A stretch of 64,000 nucleotides of DNA from an uncultured Hungatella sp. (GCA_910585435.1 CAJUEJ010000003.1:1-64000), one strand, 5' to 3'; shown: positions 25,737-35,206, counted from the first letter of the stretch. Notes: generated from the letters alone by a model not told the origin. A program made the numbers and translations.

Positions 25737-26519
25737 GAAAAATCACCTCCCATGGAAGTCTGGACATCTGTGATCCTGTCGTAGAATTCCTTTCTGTCCG
25801 CACCTCTGCTGATCCTGCATGTGATAAGGCCGTCGCTTAACATGCACACATCTCTGGCATAGGACGCACAGAAGGGGTCATGGGTCACCATAAGAATCGT
25901 AGCTTGGCCCCTGTCATTTACCGTCTTCAAACACTCCAGCAGATCCCTTCCCGCCCTGGAATCCAGAGCCCCTGTGGGCTCATCGGCAAAAAGGATCTCC
26001 GGGTCGGTGATCAGCGCCCGGCATGCTGCTCCCCTCTGCTTCTGCCCCCCCCGACAGCTGATACGGATACTTTTTCAGATGATCCTCCAGCCCGAAAAGG
26101 CCTGCCAGCTCCTGCGCCTTCTGGCTGCACACCCTGGCCGAAACCCCGTTTAAGGACAGGGGAAGGGCGATATTGTCCTGAAGGGTCATGGTGTCCAGAA
26201 GATTGTAATCCTGGAAAATGAATCCGATCTTTTCCCTCCTCAGCCTGGACAATTCCCTGTTGGATGCCCGGGTGATATCCTGCCCGTCCAGGATCACTGT
26301 CCCTTCTGTAGGCTTGTCAATGGTGGAAAGAATATTAAGCAGCGTAGTCTTCCCGGAACCGGAAGGCCCCATGATGGCGATAAAATCCTGTCTGTAGATG
26401 GTTAAGTCAATCCCTTTCAAAACCCTGGTCTGGAATCCCCTGGCCCCATAAGTCTTCATCAGGTTCTTCACTTCCACCGCCTTTTTCCTCTCCGGATGTT
26501 CTTGTCGTGTTTCACTCAT
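25727..26519 (-). pseudogene. bceA: Bce-type ABC transporter ATPase with a frameshift at a G8 run
   Basis: The start at 26519 follows GGAGGCAGACAG. The ATPase has Walker A GPSGSGKTT and Q-loop FIFQDYNLL, but after PYQLSGG the frame shifts. The run at 26045-26052 has eight G on the coding strand where seven would restore QKQRGAACRALITDPEILF and DEPTGALDS. The downstream half continues intact in the second frame to 25727, with the D-loop and H-loop MVTHDPFCASYA. As written, the ABC signature glutamine and Walker B are lost. A sequencing error, slipped-strand variation or true inactivation are all possible. The intact permease, kinase and regulator favour an error or reversible switch. Confidence 0.85.
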
Positions 26520-26642
26520 AATCTGTCTGCCTCCATTCTGTCTGCCAGGCGGTCTGGGAACCTCCTTGCACCCATGCCAGTACATCGTTGTTAATTCACG
26601 ATCTACTGGTGGCTGATTTTCCGAGACCGCTCCTGTTTTTTC

Positions 26643-26676
26643 AAAAAAAGTCCGCCGGACTTTCATGTACGGTAGT
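26643..26676 (-). terminator. Terminator between bceS and bceA, overlapping dispersed motif copy 2
   Basis: On the minus strand AAAGTCCG-N-CGGACTTT is followed by T7 (26643-26663). It uncouples bceRS from bceAB. The 19-bp motif shared with 7227-7245 occupies 26658-26676 and forms one arm. Confidence 0.65.
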
Positions 26677-26735
26677 AGTTTAAAACAACAGACAGAAAAA
26701 ATCCTTACATCTCCATTACAAAAAAGGCCGCAACC

Positions 26736-27734
26736 TTACGTCTCCTCCCCATGCCGGAGAAAATAGGGATTTTCCTTAAAAAGAATGGTAAATCTGGTAT
26801 ACGAGCCATACTCGCTTTCCACCCATATCTTATGCCCCAGCCTGTCCGCAATCTTTGACACCATATATAAGCCCATGCCTGTAGATTTATACTTCCCGTT
26901 GTGGTAATTGCTTCCTGTAAATCCTTTCTCAAAAATCCTCCCCAAGTCACTGTCTTTGATTCCTTCCCCGTTGTCCTCCACATACAGCCTTACCTCTTCC
27001 TCCTTCCGGCTGGCCCATATGTGAAGCCAGGGCCGGGAGCTTTTATACTTTATCCCATTGCCAATCAGCTGATCCAGAATATACACCAGCCAGGCCGGAT
27101 CTGTGTAGACCTTAATCTCCCCCACCTCCACCGTAAGCGCAAACCCCTTCTGAACCAGAAAGAACCGGTTATTGCCCACAGACCTTTTTACACATTCGCC
27201 CAGCTCTGTCCGCCTTACCTGAAGGTCAAACAGAGGGCTTTGAAGCCTGCAGCCTAAAAGCATGGAATGAATCTGCTGGTTCATCTTCTCCAACTGTTCC
27301 CTGACCGCCATTCTCATCTCCCCGTCTTCCATCTTTTCAGCCATCAAAAAGGCGGCGGACAGAGGGATTTTCAGCTCATGACACCATCTTGCCACGTAAT
27401 CCTGCAGGTCACAATTTTCCTTAAACCGCATATCCGCCTGTTCCTCCAGTACCTCCACGTCATGCCTGGCAATATCCTGATTTTCAAAACAGGGCAGTAT
27501 CCGGCATATCAGCTCCTTCTCCCCCATAAGCCGCGCCTTCTCCTTTTCATCCTTCTGAAAGCTGCGGTAATCATATGCCGTTATTAAGATTCCTGGCACC
27601 AAAAGAAGGACATCCATATATACCAGATGCCCCCATTTTCCATTCTGTATAAAAAAGAAAAAATACAGGTTGAAAACCACTGCCACTATGATGGCGGGCA
27701 GTGCCTGTCTCCATTTTTTCCTTACATAGTTCAT
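26736..27734 (-). CDS. bceS: Bce-type sensor histidine kinase
   Basis: The start at 27734 follows GGAAGGG and gives 332 residues; a start at 27797 is less likely. Two short membrane helices at the N-terminus (about 12-30 and 36-55) enclose almost no extracellular loop, as in intramembrane-sensing kinases. The H-box is WCHELKIPLSA, and the ATP domain has N (LIGNGIKYK), G1 DNGEGI and G2 TGMGLYMV. It relies on BceAB to sense cell-wall-active peptides. The response regulator lies 117 bases upstream. Confidence 0.92.
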   Translation of the reverse strand: MNYVRKKWRQALPAIIVAVVFNLYFFFFIQNGKWGHLVYMDVLLLVPGILITAYDYRSFQKDEKEKARLMGEKELICRILPCFENQDIARHDVEVLEEQADMRFKENCDLQDYVARWCHELKIPLSAAFLMAEKMEDGEMRMAVREQLEKMNQQIHSMLLGCRLQSPLFDLQVRRTELGECVKRSVGNNRFFLVQKGFALTVEVGEIKVYTDPAWLVYILDQLIGNGIKYKSSRPWLHIWASRKEEEVRLYVEDNGEGIKDSDLGRIFEKGFTGSNYHNGKYKSTGMGLYMVSKIADRLGHKIWVESEYGSYTRFTILFKENPYFLRHGEET

Positions 27735-27851
27735 ATGTTTATACCAGCCCTTCCTACCAAAAGCTGTCTGTGCCTGTTCTTGGCATTTTGTGTGCATCCC
27801 CCCGGAGGGTTTACTATGAATTCAGCACCACCCCGAGACAGCGTCGCATTA

Positions 27852-28526
27852 TCAGAGACAAGGCATATAGTATCCCAGCCCTTTTTTCGTACAGATGATT
27901 TCCTGCCCGCATGCGGCCTTCAGCTTGCTTCTTAAACGGGATATCATGGTAGTCAGCGTTCCGTCAGACACATACTCGTCCGTCTCCCACAGATCCATCA
28001 TCAGCTCCTCCCTGGTCACCACCCCCGGGCTTTTCTCAATCAGCTTCACCACTACTCTCCGCTCTGATTTTGTCAGTTCAATCTCCTTCTCCCTCCAAAA
28101 TAACTCCTGCTGCCCCCAGTCAAAATACAGTTCCTCCCCCAGATAGGTCTGCTCCTTCACTTTATACTTATAGGTCCGCCGAAGCAGAGCCCAGACCTTG
28201 GCTTTTAGAAGCTCCAGCTGAAAGGGCTTCTCCACATAATCATCCCCTCCCTGGGCCACAGCCATGATCTTGTCTCTGTCATCGTCCCGGCTGCTGATAT
28301 AGAGAACCGGCACGTCCGAAACCTCCCGGATTTTCCCGCACCAGTAAAACCCATCATAGTAGGGCAGGTTTATATCCATCAACACCAGCTGGGGGCAGTA
28401 CTGCCTGAATTCCTCCAGGATCCTGTCAAACCTGACAGCCACCGCCGTCTCATAGCCCCACCGCCTAAGAAAAGAGCTGATTTCCCCGGCCAGTGTCTCG
28501 TCATCTTCTATTATCATTATTTTCAT
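27852..28526 (-). CDS. bceR: Bce-type response regulator (OmpR family)
   Basis: The 224-residue product has a receiver domain with DD near the N-terminus, phospho-acceptor Asp in LVLMDINLP (about residue 52) and Lys in VEKPF. An OmpR/PhoB winged helix follows (ELTKSERRVVVKLIEKSPGVVTREELMMDLW, TTMISRLRSKL). It activates bceAB-type genes on exposure to peptide antibiotics. It is the first gene of the bceRS transcript. The ribosome binding site (GGAG, 12 bases from ATG) is weak. Confidence 0.95.
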   Translation of the reverse strand: MKIMIIEDDETLAGEISSFLRRWGYETAVAVRFDRILEEFRQYCPQLVLMDINLPYYDGFYWCGKIREVSDVPVLYISSRDDDRDKIMAVAQGGDDYVEKPFQLELLKAKVWALLRRTYKYKVKEQTYLGEELYFDWGQQELFWREKEIELTKSERRVVVKLIEKSPGVVTREELMMDLWETDEYVSDGTLTTMISRLRSKLKAACGQEIICTKKGLGYYMPCL

Positions 28527-28654
28527 AGTCTTGTGAAATACTCCGTTGTTTTAAAATTTTTCCGCTCCATTGCTTCCCTGCATTATTTCCCTGCATTATT
28601 ATATACTTACTGCCTTCCGGATTCAAGAGGCCACAAAAAAGAGCTGAAAAAGCC

Positions 28655-28693
28655 AAAAAACAGAGCCAGTGACCTGCACGATTAACCTGCAGG
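28655..28693 (-). terminator. Possible terminator after the FlxA-like gene
   Basis: CCTGCA-N-TGCAGG stem (28673-28693) is followed after about 12 bases by T6 (28655-28660). The spacing is loose, so confidence is moderate. Confidence 0.45.
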
Positions 28694-28756
28694 CCGCCGG
28701 CCCTGTCCCTGTTTATTTATCGCTGTCTATTTATTACTGTTTATCTATGCTTTTAT

Positions 28757-29089
28757 TTATGCATACCTGTCAACATACTTTCCGTTTAAAAGATCCTCCG
28801 GCACCTGCCCCGGATTCCCCTGTTCCTGCCCCTCTTTCTTTGCCTTTTCCTCCTGCTGTTTGTTTTTTTCCGTTTTCTTCAGCTGTTCCAGCTGCTTTTC
28901 TACCTTCCGGATTTCCTCCTCCAGCTTCTTTACCTTCTCCGTATCCTTCTGCTGAACCGCCTTTTCCTTGTCTTCATTTAACTTTTGAAGCTTCTGTTCC
29001 AGCGCTTTTATCCTGGCATTGCCTCCGCCGCCGGATGCTGCACTTAAATCAACTGCGGGTGCGGACATATTTACAGGACTTATACTCAT
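28757..29089 (-). CDS. FlxA-like coiled-coil protein
   Basis: The 110-residue product starts with MSISPVNMSAP, then a Gly-rich linker and one long charged coiled coil (about residues 25-90, heptads of Leu/Lys/Glu). This is typical of FlxA-like proteins found across Clostridia. The ATG follows GGAAGGAGGAACAG. The function is unknown; relatives in enterobacteria are flagellar-regulated. It lies alone between the Bce genes and a LytTR two-component pair. Confidence 0.75.
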   Translation of the reverse strand: MSISPVNMSAPAVDLSAASGGGGNARIKALEQKLQKLNEDKEKAVQQKDTEKVKKLEEEIRKVEKQLEQLKKTEKNKQQEEKAKKEGQEQGNPGQVPEDLLNGKYVDRYA

Positions 29090-29212
29090 TATCTGTTCCT
29101 CCTTCCATCGTGCTCCATTTTTTTCTTTTCAGAAGACACACTTTCGTCTCTCCTGTCCTTTATATCGCCGAAGCTTCCTTTCATCCTACAAATCCGATGC
29201 AGGATGCCTCAT

Positions 29213-30598
29213 TTATGATGTAAAAGTATGAGAAGGCGGAATGATAAAAAGCACATGCAATTTAAACACTCCCTGAGAAACCATGGTTTCTACCTTGCCC
29301 TTGTAATTTCCAGCCGCATTCCGTATATTGAAAAGCCCTGTCCCCTCCTCAGGCAGTTTTCCCATGTTTTTCCTGCAGCTGTTCTCTATGGAAAGCACAT
29401 AGAAATTCCCCTTCCGCTTATTGGAAATATGAATGTACCTCTCCCCCTGGTCCAGATTTTCACAGGCCGCTATGGCATTGTCAATCCCATTGGCCAGGAT
29501 GATACACCAGTCCACGTCCTTCACCCCGGCATCCTCCGGCAGCTTTATCTCACACCGGATCCCAATCCCTTTTTGATCTGCGATAAAGCACTTGCTGCCC
29601 AGAAGGGCATCCACCGCCGCGTTCCCTGTCCACACAGGATAGGAAAGTCCGTCGGAAATATCCCCCAGATTCTCCAGATATTCCCGGGCCTTCCCACCCT
29701 CCCCTGCCTTCAAAAGCTCCGCCAGTACGGTCAAATGGTTTTTTATATCATGGCGGAAGGAAGAGGTCTGCTGATACCGCACCTTCGCCTCTTTTATATA
29801 ATTCTCCTGCTCTGCAGCCTGCTGCTTCAGCAGTTCAAGCTTTCTCTGAGAATCAAGAATCCGCACCATTTTCTGATGGACAAACAGAGTCACAAGCAGA
29901 CAGGCGCAGGCCAGCACCTGCACAAACAAAATCTCCCCGTAATTGATATTGACATTGGGCAGTATTTCTTTGGTATACCAGTCTACGATAAGACCGTTTC
30001 CATAGATGGAATCCTGAATCACCCTCTCAAGCAGTGCAATAAAAAAAGCCGGCACAGTCAGCTGCAGAAGAGTCAGCTCATTTTCATCCGCGATGCTTTC
30101 CCGAAATTTTTTCAGAATCAGTGCAAAGAATCCCATAACCAGAAGAACCTTAAAACATTCCCGGACCGCATCCGACGGAATCACCAGACTTTCATGAGTA
30201 ATCACAAAGCGATCCACAATCCTGTAGTCCAGCCACCGCACCATGCTGTTTGTGACACTGAGAATCGACAGAATCAGCACAGCCATGGACAGCGCCTTCA
30301 TCCACTTCCCCTTCAGAAAAACGCCTCCCCACAAAAACAAAAGCACCGTCTCCAGCATCAGCCCCACGCATCCTTCAATATGCAGAACATATTTCACCCC
30401 AGACAGACCGAGAGAAAGCACCAGATAGATCCCGCCGTAAAGCCAGGAAAAAGATACCCTGCAATACCCGCAGAAAAAGAAAAAGGTCACAAGAGGCAAA
30501 ACCACAATATTCAGTATATTGGGCAAGGCAATATACCACTGAAAATACCACTCCAAACAATAAGCAATATCCGGGTTGCCCCAAACCATCTGTTCCAT
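29213..30598 (-). CDS. AgrC-like sensor histidine kinase
   Basis: The 461-residue product has six to seven N-terminal membrane helices up to about residue 235, a coiled linker, the H-box SFRHDIKNHL, and a GHKL ATP domain (NGIDNAIAAC, GTGLFNIRN). This layout is that of AgrC/ComD-type kinases that detect peptides. No precursor peptide or AgrB-like processing gene is adjacent. It lies 38 bases after its response regulator gene, with GGAAGGGGAAAGGGG before ATG. Confidence 0.9.
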   Translation of the reverse strand: MEQMVWGNPDIAYCLEWYFQWYIALPNILNIVVLPLVTFFFFCGYCRVSFSWLYGGIYLVLSLGLSGVKYVLHIEGCVGLMLETVLLFLWGGVFLKGKWMKALSMAVLILSILSVTNSMVRWLDYRIVDRFVITHESLVIPSDAVRECFKVLLVMGFFALILKKFRESIADENELTLLQLTVPAFFIALLERVIQDSIYGNGLIVDWYTKEILPNVNINYGEILFVQVLACACLLVTLFVHQKMVRILDSQRKLELLKQQAAEQENYIKEAKVRYQQTSSFRHDIKNHLTVLAELLKAGEGGKAREYLENLGDISDGLSYPVWTGNAAVDALLGSKCFIADQKGIGIRCEIKLPEDAGVKDVDWCIILANGIDNAIAACENLDQGERYIHISNKRKGNFYVLSIENSCRKNMGKLPEEGTGLFNIRNAAGNYKGKVETMVSQGVFKLHVLFIIPPSHTFTS

Positions 30599-30636
30599 CC
30601 CCTTTCCCCTTCCGCACCTGGTTAACAGTCCAAACC

Positions 30637-31332
30637 TTAATCCATATACCCCATCATCCCCTCCACAAACACAGAATGGTATTTTTTAGAAACCGGAATC
30701 CTGTCTCCATTTTCAAGGGCAATCTCCCCATTGCCGTATTCCTTAAGATAATCAGGATTTACGAGAAAACTGCGGTGGCACCGGATGAGATACGGCGCCG
30801 TCTGCTGCTCCACATCCTTTATCTTTCCGTAATACTCCATCACACCGTCCCTTGTATGCAGATATATCTTCCGGTTAATCACTTCGCAGTAATAGATATC
30901 CTTCAGCTTCACGGATCTATACCAGTTCATGGTCTGGATAAAAAGAGACTTCTCCTCCTTCTTATCCAGACGCTCCAGGCTGCGCCTCAAAGCCCGTTCC
31001 AATCTGTCTTCGTCCACAGGCTTGCACAAGTAATCCATGGCCTCCACCTCAAAAGCATCCAGCATGCGCTCTGCCAGGACCGTCACGAAAATCAGAACTC
31101 CCCCAAACCCCTGCTGGCGAAGTCTTTTTGCCAGCTGAACCCCGTCCGGCCCCGGCATCTGAATATCCAGAAAGATCATGTCATAATCCGGTGGAGAAAA
31201 CAAAAGAGCCGCCCCGTTTCCCCGGCAGGTAATTTTATAAGGCACATTCCACAGCTCCAGCTTCGAAGACACCATCTGCCTTAACCGTTCACACATCACA
31301 GGCTCATCATCACAAATCGCAATTTTAATCAT
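30637..31332 (-). CDS. LytTR-family response regulator
   Basis: The 231-residue product has a receiver domain (CDDEP near the start, phospho-acceptor in MIFLDIQMPG, Lys in LCKPVDE). A LytTR DNA-binding domain follows (KLKDIYYCEVINRKIYLHT, LIRCHRSFLVNPDYL, DRIPVSKKYH). Such regulators bind paired direct repeats and act with AgrC-like kinases, here the next gene. Targets are not evident in the window. Confidence 0.94.
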   Translation of the reverse strand: MIKIAICDDEPVMCERLRQMVSSKLELWNVPYKITCRGNGAALLFSPPDYDMIFLDIQMPGPDGVQLAKRLRQQGFGGVLIFVTVLAERMLDAFEVEAMDYLCKPVDEDRLERALRRSLERLDKKEEKSLFIQTMNWYRSVKLKDIYYCEVINRKIYLHTRDGVMEYYGKIKDVEQQTAPYLIRCHRSFLVNPDYLKEYGNGEIALENGDRIPVSKKYHSVFVEGMMGYMD

Positions 31333-31516
31333 GTCCCCAACCTTGCCTCCTGTCTCTTCCCTCTGCCCGGTACCGCCTGGCTCCCCTTTTCCATAAACCC
31401 TCCTGGAATAGGTATGTCTCCTATATTTATCTTACGGATGCCGCCGATTCTTAAAACCTATGTTGTAAAATGCCAGAAAAATGTTGCCGTCCCCTTTAGT
31501 ATACCACCTGTCCCTC

Positions 31517-31984
31517 TTACTTTTCAATTTCCCGAATCAAATTTACCATCTCAATCACACCAAGAGCACAGTCATATCCCTTGTTTCCGGATTTTGTGCC
31601 TGCCCTCTCAATGGCCTGCTCAATATTTTCTGTAGTGAGAATCCCGAACATAACCGGCACACCGCTTTCCAGGGAAACGGCGGCAATCCCTTTTGACACC
31701 TCATTGCAAACGTAATCGTAATGGCTGGTAGCGCCCCGTATCACCGCCCCCAGGCAAATGACCCCGTCATATTTTCCGCTCTTTGCCATCTTAGAAGCAA
31801 TCAGCGGAATCTCAAATGCGCCGGGAACCCATGCCACATGGATATCCTTCTCCTGCACATCATGGCGGAGCAGCCCGTCTACGGCGCCGCTAAGTAGCTT
31901 GGATGTAATAAACTCATTGAAACGCGCAGCCACAATGCCGATTCTGATTTCCTTTGATACCAGTTTTCCTTCAAATGTCTTCAT
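31517..31984 (-). CDS. ribH: 6,7-dimethyl-8-ribityllumazine synthase
   Basis: The 155-residue product joins 5-amino-6-ribitylamino-uracil and dihydroxybutanone phosphate, the penultimate step of riboflavin synthesis. Family motifs are VAARFNEFIT, WVPGAFEIP and the catalytic-His segment VIRGATSHYDYV. Length is standard. AGGAAGGG precedes the ATG. It is the last gene of the rib operon, 39 bases after ribBA. Confidence 0.97.
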   Translation of the reverse strand: MKTFEGKLVSKEIRIGIVAARFNEFITSKLLSGAVDGLLRHDVQEKDIHVAWVPGAFEIPLIASKMAKSGKYDGVICLGAVIRGATSHYDYVCNEVSKGIAAVSLESGVPVMFGILTTENIEQAIERAGTKSGNKGYDCALGVIEMVNLIREIEK

Positions 31985-32023
31985 AATTATATCCCTTCCT
32001 CTTCTCTTTTTAGTATTATGTAT

Positions 32024-33226
32024 TTATTCATATTTCAAAATATGGCCCATCCGCTGCTGCTTCGTCTTCAGATAAAACAAGTCATGGGCCGTGGCATCCA
32101 TCTGAATCGGCACCCTTTTTGTAATCTCCAGGCCAAACTCCGACAGCTGATAGACCTTATCCGGATTGTTGGTCAAAAGCCTCATGCTTTTTACCCCCAG
32201 CTCCTTTAAAATCTGGGCTCCGATATAATATTCCCGTTCATCTCCCTCAAATCCCAGCGCCAGATTGGCCTCCAGGGTATCCATGCCCTGTTCCTGCAGC
32301 TCATAGGCCCGCAGCTTATTGATCAGCCCGATTCCCCTTCCTTCCTGGCGCATGTACAGAAGAATCCCTCTTCCCTCCTTCTCGATCTGCATCATGGCAG
32401 CGGCAAACTGCTGGCCGCAGTCACAGCGCAGAGAACCAAAGGTATCGCCGGTCAGGCACTCTGAGTGGACACGGCACAGCACATCCTTTCCGTCGCCCAC
32501 TGCTCCCTTCACCAGCGCCACATGGTGCTCGCCGTTTAGCCGGTTCACAAACCCATATGCCATAAAATCCCCGTATTTTGTAGGCATTTTAACGGCAGTC
32601 ACCTGATCCACCAGCTTCTCATGGCATTTGCGGTAATTCTGCAGATCCCGGATGGTAATAAATTTAATATTCCATCGTTTCGCCAGCTCCATCAGCTCCG
32701 GGGTGCGCATCATGGTTCCGTCCTCCCTCATGATCTCGCAGCACAGGCCGCACTCCTTCAAACCAGCCAGCCGGCACAGATCCACAGTAGCTTCCGTGTG
32801 CCCACTGCGCTCCAGCACCCCGTTTTTCTTTGCCAGAAGGGGAAACATGTGCCCCGGCCTGCGGAAATCCTCCGGCCTTGCATCCTCCTTTACACACCTC
32901 ATGGCTGTGACAGAACGCTCTGCGGCAGAAATTCCTGTGGAAGTGGACACATGGTCAATGGATACGGTAAATGCAGTTTCATGATTATCCGTATTCTGGG
33001 GTACCATCTGAGGAATCCGCAGCTTTTTTATGTACTCCTCAGACATAGGCATGCAGATCAGGCCCTTTCCATAGGTAGCCATAAAGTTAATGTTGTCTGT
33101 GGTAGCAAATTCCGCCCCACAGATGAAATCCCCTTCATTTTCCCGCTCCGGATCATCTGTAGCCAGGATAATTTTCCCGTTTCTCAGATCCTCAAGCGCC
33201 TCTTCGATTGTGTTAAACTGTCCCAT
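32024..33226 (-). CDS. ribBA: Bifunctional DHBP synthase/GTP cyclohydrolase II
   Basis: The 400-residue fusion supplies both riboflavin precursors. The N-terminal RibB half has DDPERENEGDFICGAEF and SGHTEATVDL. The C-terminal RibA half has RVHSECLTGDTFGSLRCDCGQQ with the zinc cysteines, and RQEGRGIGL. AGGAGGACAGGT precedes the ATG. All catalytic motifs are intact. Confidence 0.97.
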   Translation of the reverse strand: MGQFNTIEEALEDLRNGKIILATDDPERENEGDFICGAEFATTDNINFMATYGKGLICMPMSEEYIKKLRIPQMVPQNTDNHETAFTVSIDHVSTSTGISAAERSVTAMRCVKEDARPEDFRRPGHMFPLLAKKNGVLERSGHTEATVDLCRLAGLKECGLCCEIMREDGTMMRTPELMELAKRWNIKFITIRDLQNYRKCHEKLVDQVTAVKMPTKYGDFMAYGFVNRLNGEHHVALVKGAVGDGKDVLCRVHSECLTGDTFGSLRCDCGQQFAAAMMQIEKEGRGILLYMRQEGRGIGLINKLRAYELQEQGMDTLEANLALGFEGDEREYYIGAQILKELGVKSMRLLTNNPDKVYQLSEFGLEITKRVPIQMDATAHDLFYLKTKQQRMGHILKYE

Positions 33227-33246
33227 AATACCTGTCCTCCTGGATT

Positions 33247-33906
33247 CTAAAATTCATAGCGAGATAAAAATTCTCTGGTGATTGTGTTCCTTTTCTGCTG
33301 CCCCTGGGTATCCTGAAGATTCAATAGCTTTTCTATGTATTTCCCAACCATATCTGTCTCCAGATTTACTGCATCCCCCTCTCTCTTCTCCTGCAGAATA
33401 GTCCGGCTCTGTGTGTGGGGAATAATGGAAACAGAAAAATCGGTCCGGGAGACCTTCGCCACAGTCAGGCTAACCCCGTCTACAGCCACAGAGCCTTTCT
33501 CCACAACATAGCGCAGGATTTCCTTCCCCGCCTCCACGGTATACCAAACCGCCGTGTCATCCCGCTTGATGCGGCTGATTGTCCCCACTCCGTCCACATG
33601 GCCGGCCACCATATGCCCGCCGAACCTTCCGTCCACCCGCATGGCCCGCTCCAGATTCACATGGCTTCCACAGCGAAGCCCGGCTAAAGAAGAGCGATCC
33701 AATGTCTCATGCATAATGTCTGCTGAAAAGCTGCCTGAAAGTGCAGACAAGGACGTCACTGTCAGGCATATGCCGTTTACCCCGATGCTGTCTCCGATTT
33801 TCGTATCCTCCAGCACCTTTTTCCCGTGGATTGTCACCACAGCAGAGTAAGGCCCTTTTCGAATCTGTTCCACTGTCCCCACTTCCTCAACAATTCCCGT
33901 AAACAT
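33247..33906 (-). CDS. ribE: Riboflavin synthase alpha chain
   Basis: The 219-residue product dismutates lumazine to riboflavin. It has two tandem lumazine-binding barrels, the first starting MFTGIVEEVGTV and the second around FGGHMVAGHVDGVGTI. Its start overlaps the ribD end by 20 bases, so it is translationally coupled. GAGGTGACAAGCC precedes the ATG. Confidence 0.97.
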   Translation of the reverse strand: MFTGIVEEVGTVEQIRKGPYSAVVTIHGKKVLEDTKIGDSIGVNGICLTVTSLSALSGSFSADIMHETLDRSSLAGLRCGSHVNLERAMRVDGRFGGHMVAGHVDGVGTISRIKRDDTAVWYTVEAGKEILRYVVEKGSVAVDGVSLTVAKVSRTDFSVSIIPHTQSRTILQEKREGDAVNLETDMVGKYIEKLLNLQDTQGQQKRNTITREFLSRYEF

Positions 33907-35152
33907 GGCTTGTCACCTCACTCTCTATCAAAAAATCCTCTCCCAGCCGGATGATCCTGCTGTTCTCAAGACAAAATGCATCCCCGGGCGCCGGAACCCC
34001 GGCCCCCTCCACCGGAGTCCTGGCTTCCTTCCCGCCAAATATTTTGGGAGCAATATAGGCCTGCACCTTCTTCACAATTCCCGCCTTCAGCGCCGCCCAG
34101 TTTAAAGTACCTCCGCCTTCCAGCAAAATACTGTCTATCTGCTCCCTCCCCAGCTTTTCCATCAGCTGCCTCAAATCTATTTTCCCCTCCCTCTCGTTGA
34201 TTGGCAGAATACGGCATCCTTTTTCCTCGTAAAGCCGGCATCTTTCCCTGTCTGTACAGCAGGTGGCCACAATGACAGGCGCCTGCCCTGCCGTCAAAAC
34301 CACCTGGGCTGTCAAGGGGGTCCGCAGATTGGTGTCACAGATAATACGGATCGGGTTTTTCCTCCCCAGCCCTTCTCTGTCAGAAGCCCGACAGGTGAGC
34401 AGCGGATCATCTGCCAGAACGGTTCCCACTCCCACCATAATCCCGGTATATTGATGGCGCTGCAGCTGCACATGTTCTCTTGCCTCTCTCCCTGTAATCC
34501 ATTTCGACGCCCCTGTGTATGCGGCGATTTTCCCGTCCATGGTCATGGCATACTTCATCACCACATAGGGCTGTTTCGTCTGAATATAATGAAAAAACAC
34601 CTGATTCGCCTGGTCACATTCCTTCTCCAGCACATGGTCTGTCACCTCCACGCCATGGTCCCGCAGCTGCCGGATTCCCTTCCCTGCAACCAGGGGATTG
34701 GGGTCATAGGAGCCGACTGCCACCCGGCTGATACCTGCCTCCAGGATGGCATCCGTGCAGGGCGGCTGCCTCCCTTGATGGCAGCAGGGCTCCAGAGTCA
34801 CATACATGGTTCCTCCCTTTGGCGATTCCCTGCAGGCAGCCAGCGCATTCCTCTCCGCATGAGCCATGCCATACCTCTCATGCCACCCGCTTCCGATCAC
34901 TCTCCCGTCCTTCACAATAACCGCCCCTACCACAGGATTGGGAGCCGTCCACCCCCGCCCTCTTTCAGCCAGCTCCAAAGCCAGTCTCATATACTCCTCA
35001 TCTTCCATGTGTTCCTCACCCCTCATGCCTTCTTCACTCCTCATGCGTTCCTCTCTCCTCATGCCTTCTTCACTCCTCATGCGTTCCTCTCTCCTCATGC
35101 CTTCCTCTCTCCTCATACCTTCCTCACCTCTCATATATTTCTCATCTTCCAT
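33887..35152 (-). CDS. ribD: Riboflavin deaminase/reductase with repeated N-terminal extension
   Basis: The C-terminal 373 residues are a normal RibD: a cytidine-deaminase-like zinc domain (HAERNAL, PCCHQGRQPPC) and a reductase domain (MKYAMTMDGKIA, LLEGGGTLNW). The 421-residue frame begins 48 residues earlier at 35152, behind GAGGATTTGT. This extension is MEDEKY followed by seven repeats of MRxEEx and then MEDEEY (from 35008), where the standard protein would begin. Every repeat carries a start codon preceded by a GAGG- or GGAG-like sequence, so initiation may occur at several in-frame ATGs. It heads the rib operon behind an FMN riboswitch. Confidence 0.93.
   Translation of the reverse strand: MEDEKYMRGEEGMRREEGMRREERMRSEEGMRREERMRSEEGMRGEEHMEDEEYMRLALELAERGRGWTAPNPVVGAVIVKDGRVIGSGWHERYGMAHAERNALAACRESPKGGTMYVTLEPCCHQGRQPPCTDAILEAGISRVAVGSYDPNPLVAGKGIRQLRDHGVEVTDHVLEKECDQANQVFFHYIQTKQPYVVMKYAMTMDGKIAAYTGASKWITGREAREHVQLQRHQYTGIMVGVGTVLADDPLLTCRASDREGLGRKNPIRIICDTNLRTPLTAQVVLTAGQAPVIVATCCTDRERCRLYEEKGCRILPINEREGKIDLRQLMEKLGREQIDSILLEGGGTLNWAALKAGIVKKVQAYIAPKIFGGKEARTPVEGAGVPAPGDAFCLENSRIIRLGEDFLIESEVTSHVYGNC
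35009..35134 (-). repeat. Seven 18-bp repeats, each with a start codon, in the ribD 5' end
   Basis: The coding-strand unit reads ATGAGGAGAGAGGAACGC with a few variants (AGTGAAGAAGGC, GGTGAGGAACAC). Seven copies encode MRxEEx. The flanking MEDEKY/MEDEEY codons appear to be an outer duplication. Confidence 0.95.
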
Positions 35153-35206
35153 ACAAATCCTCGCTCAATTCCTTTCCCTCTCTCTAAATACATTTCCGTC
35201 ATACAG

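Noticed and set aside
29228..30625. Plus-strand open frame of 465 codons opposite the AgrC-like kinase
   Set aside because: It is antisense to a well-recognised kinase; its composition (His, Gln, Pro) is that of a shadow frame and it has no ribosome binding site.
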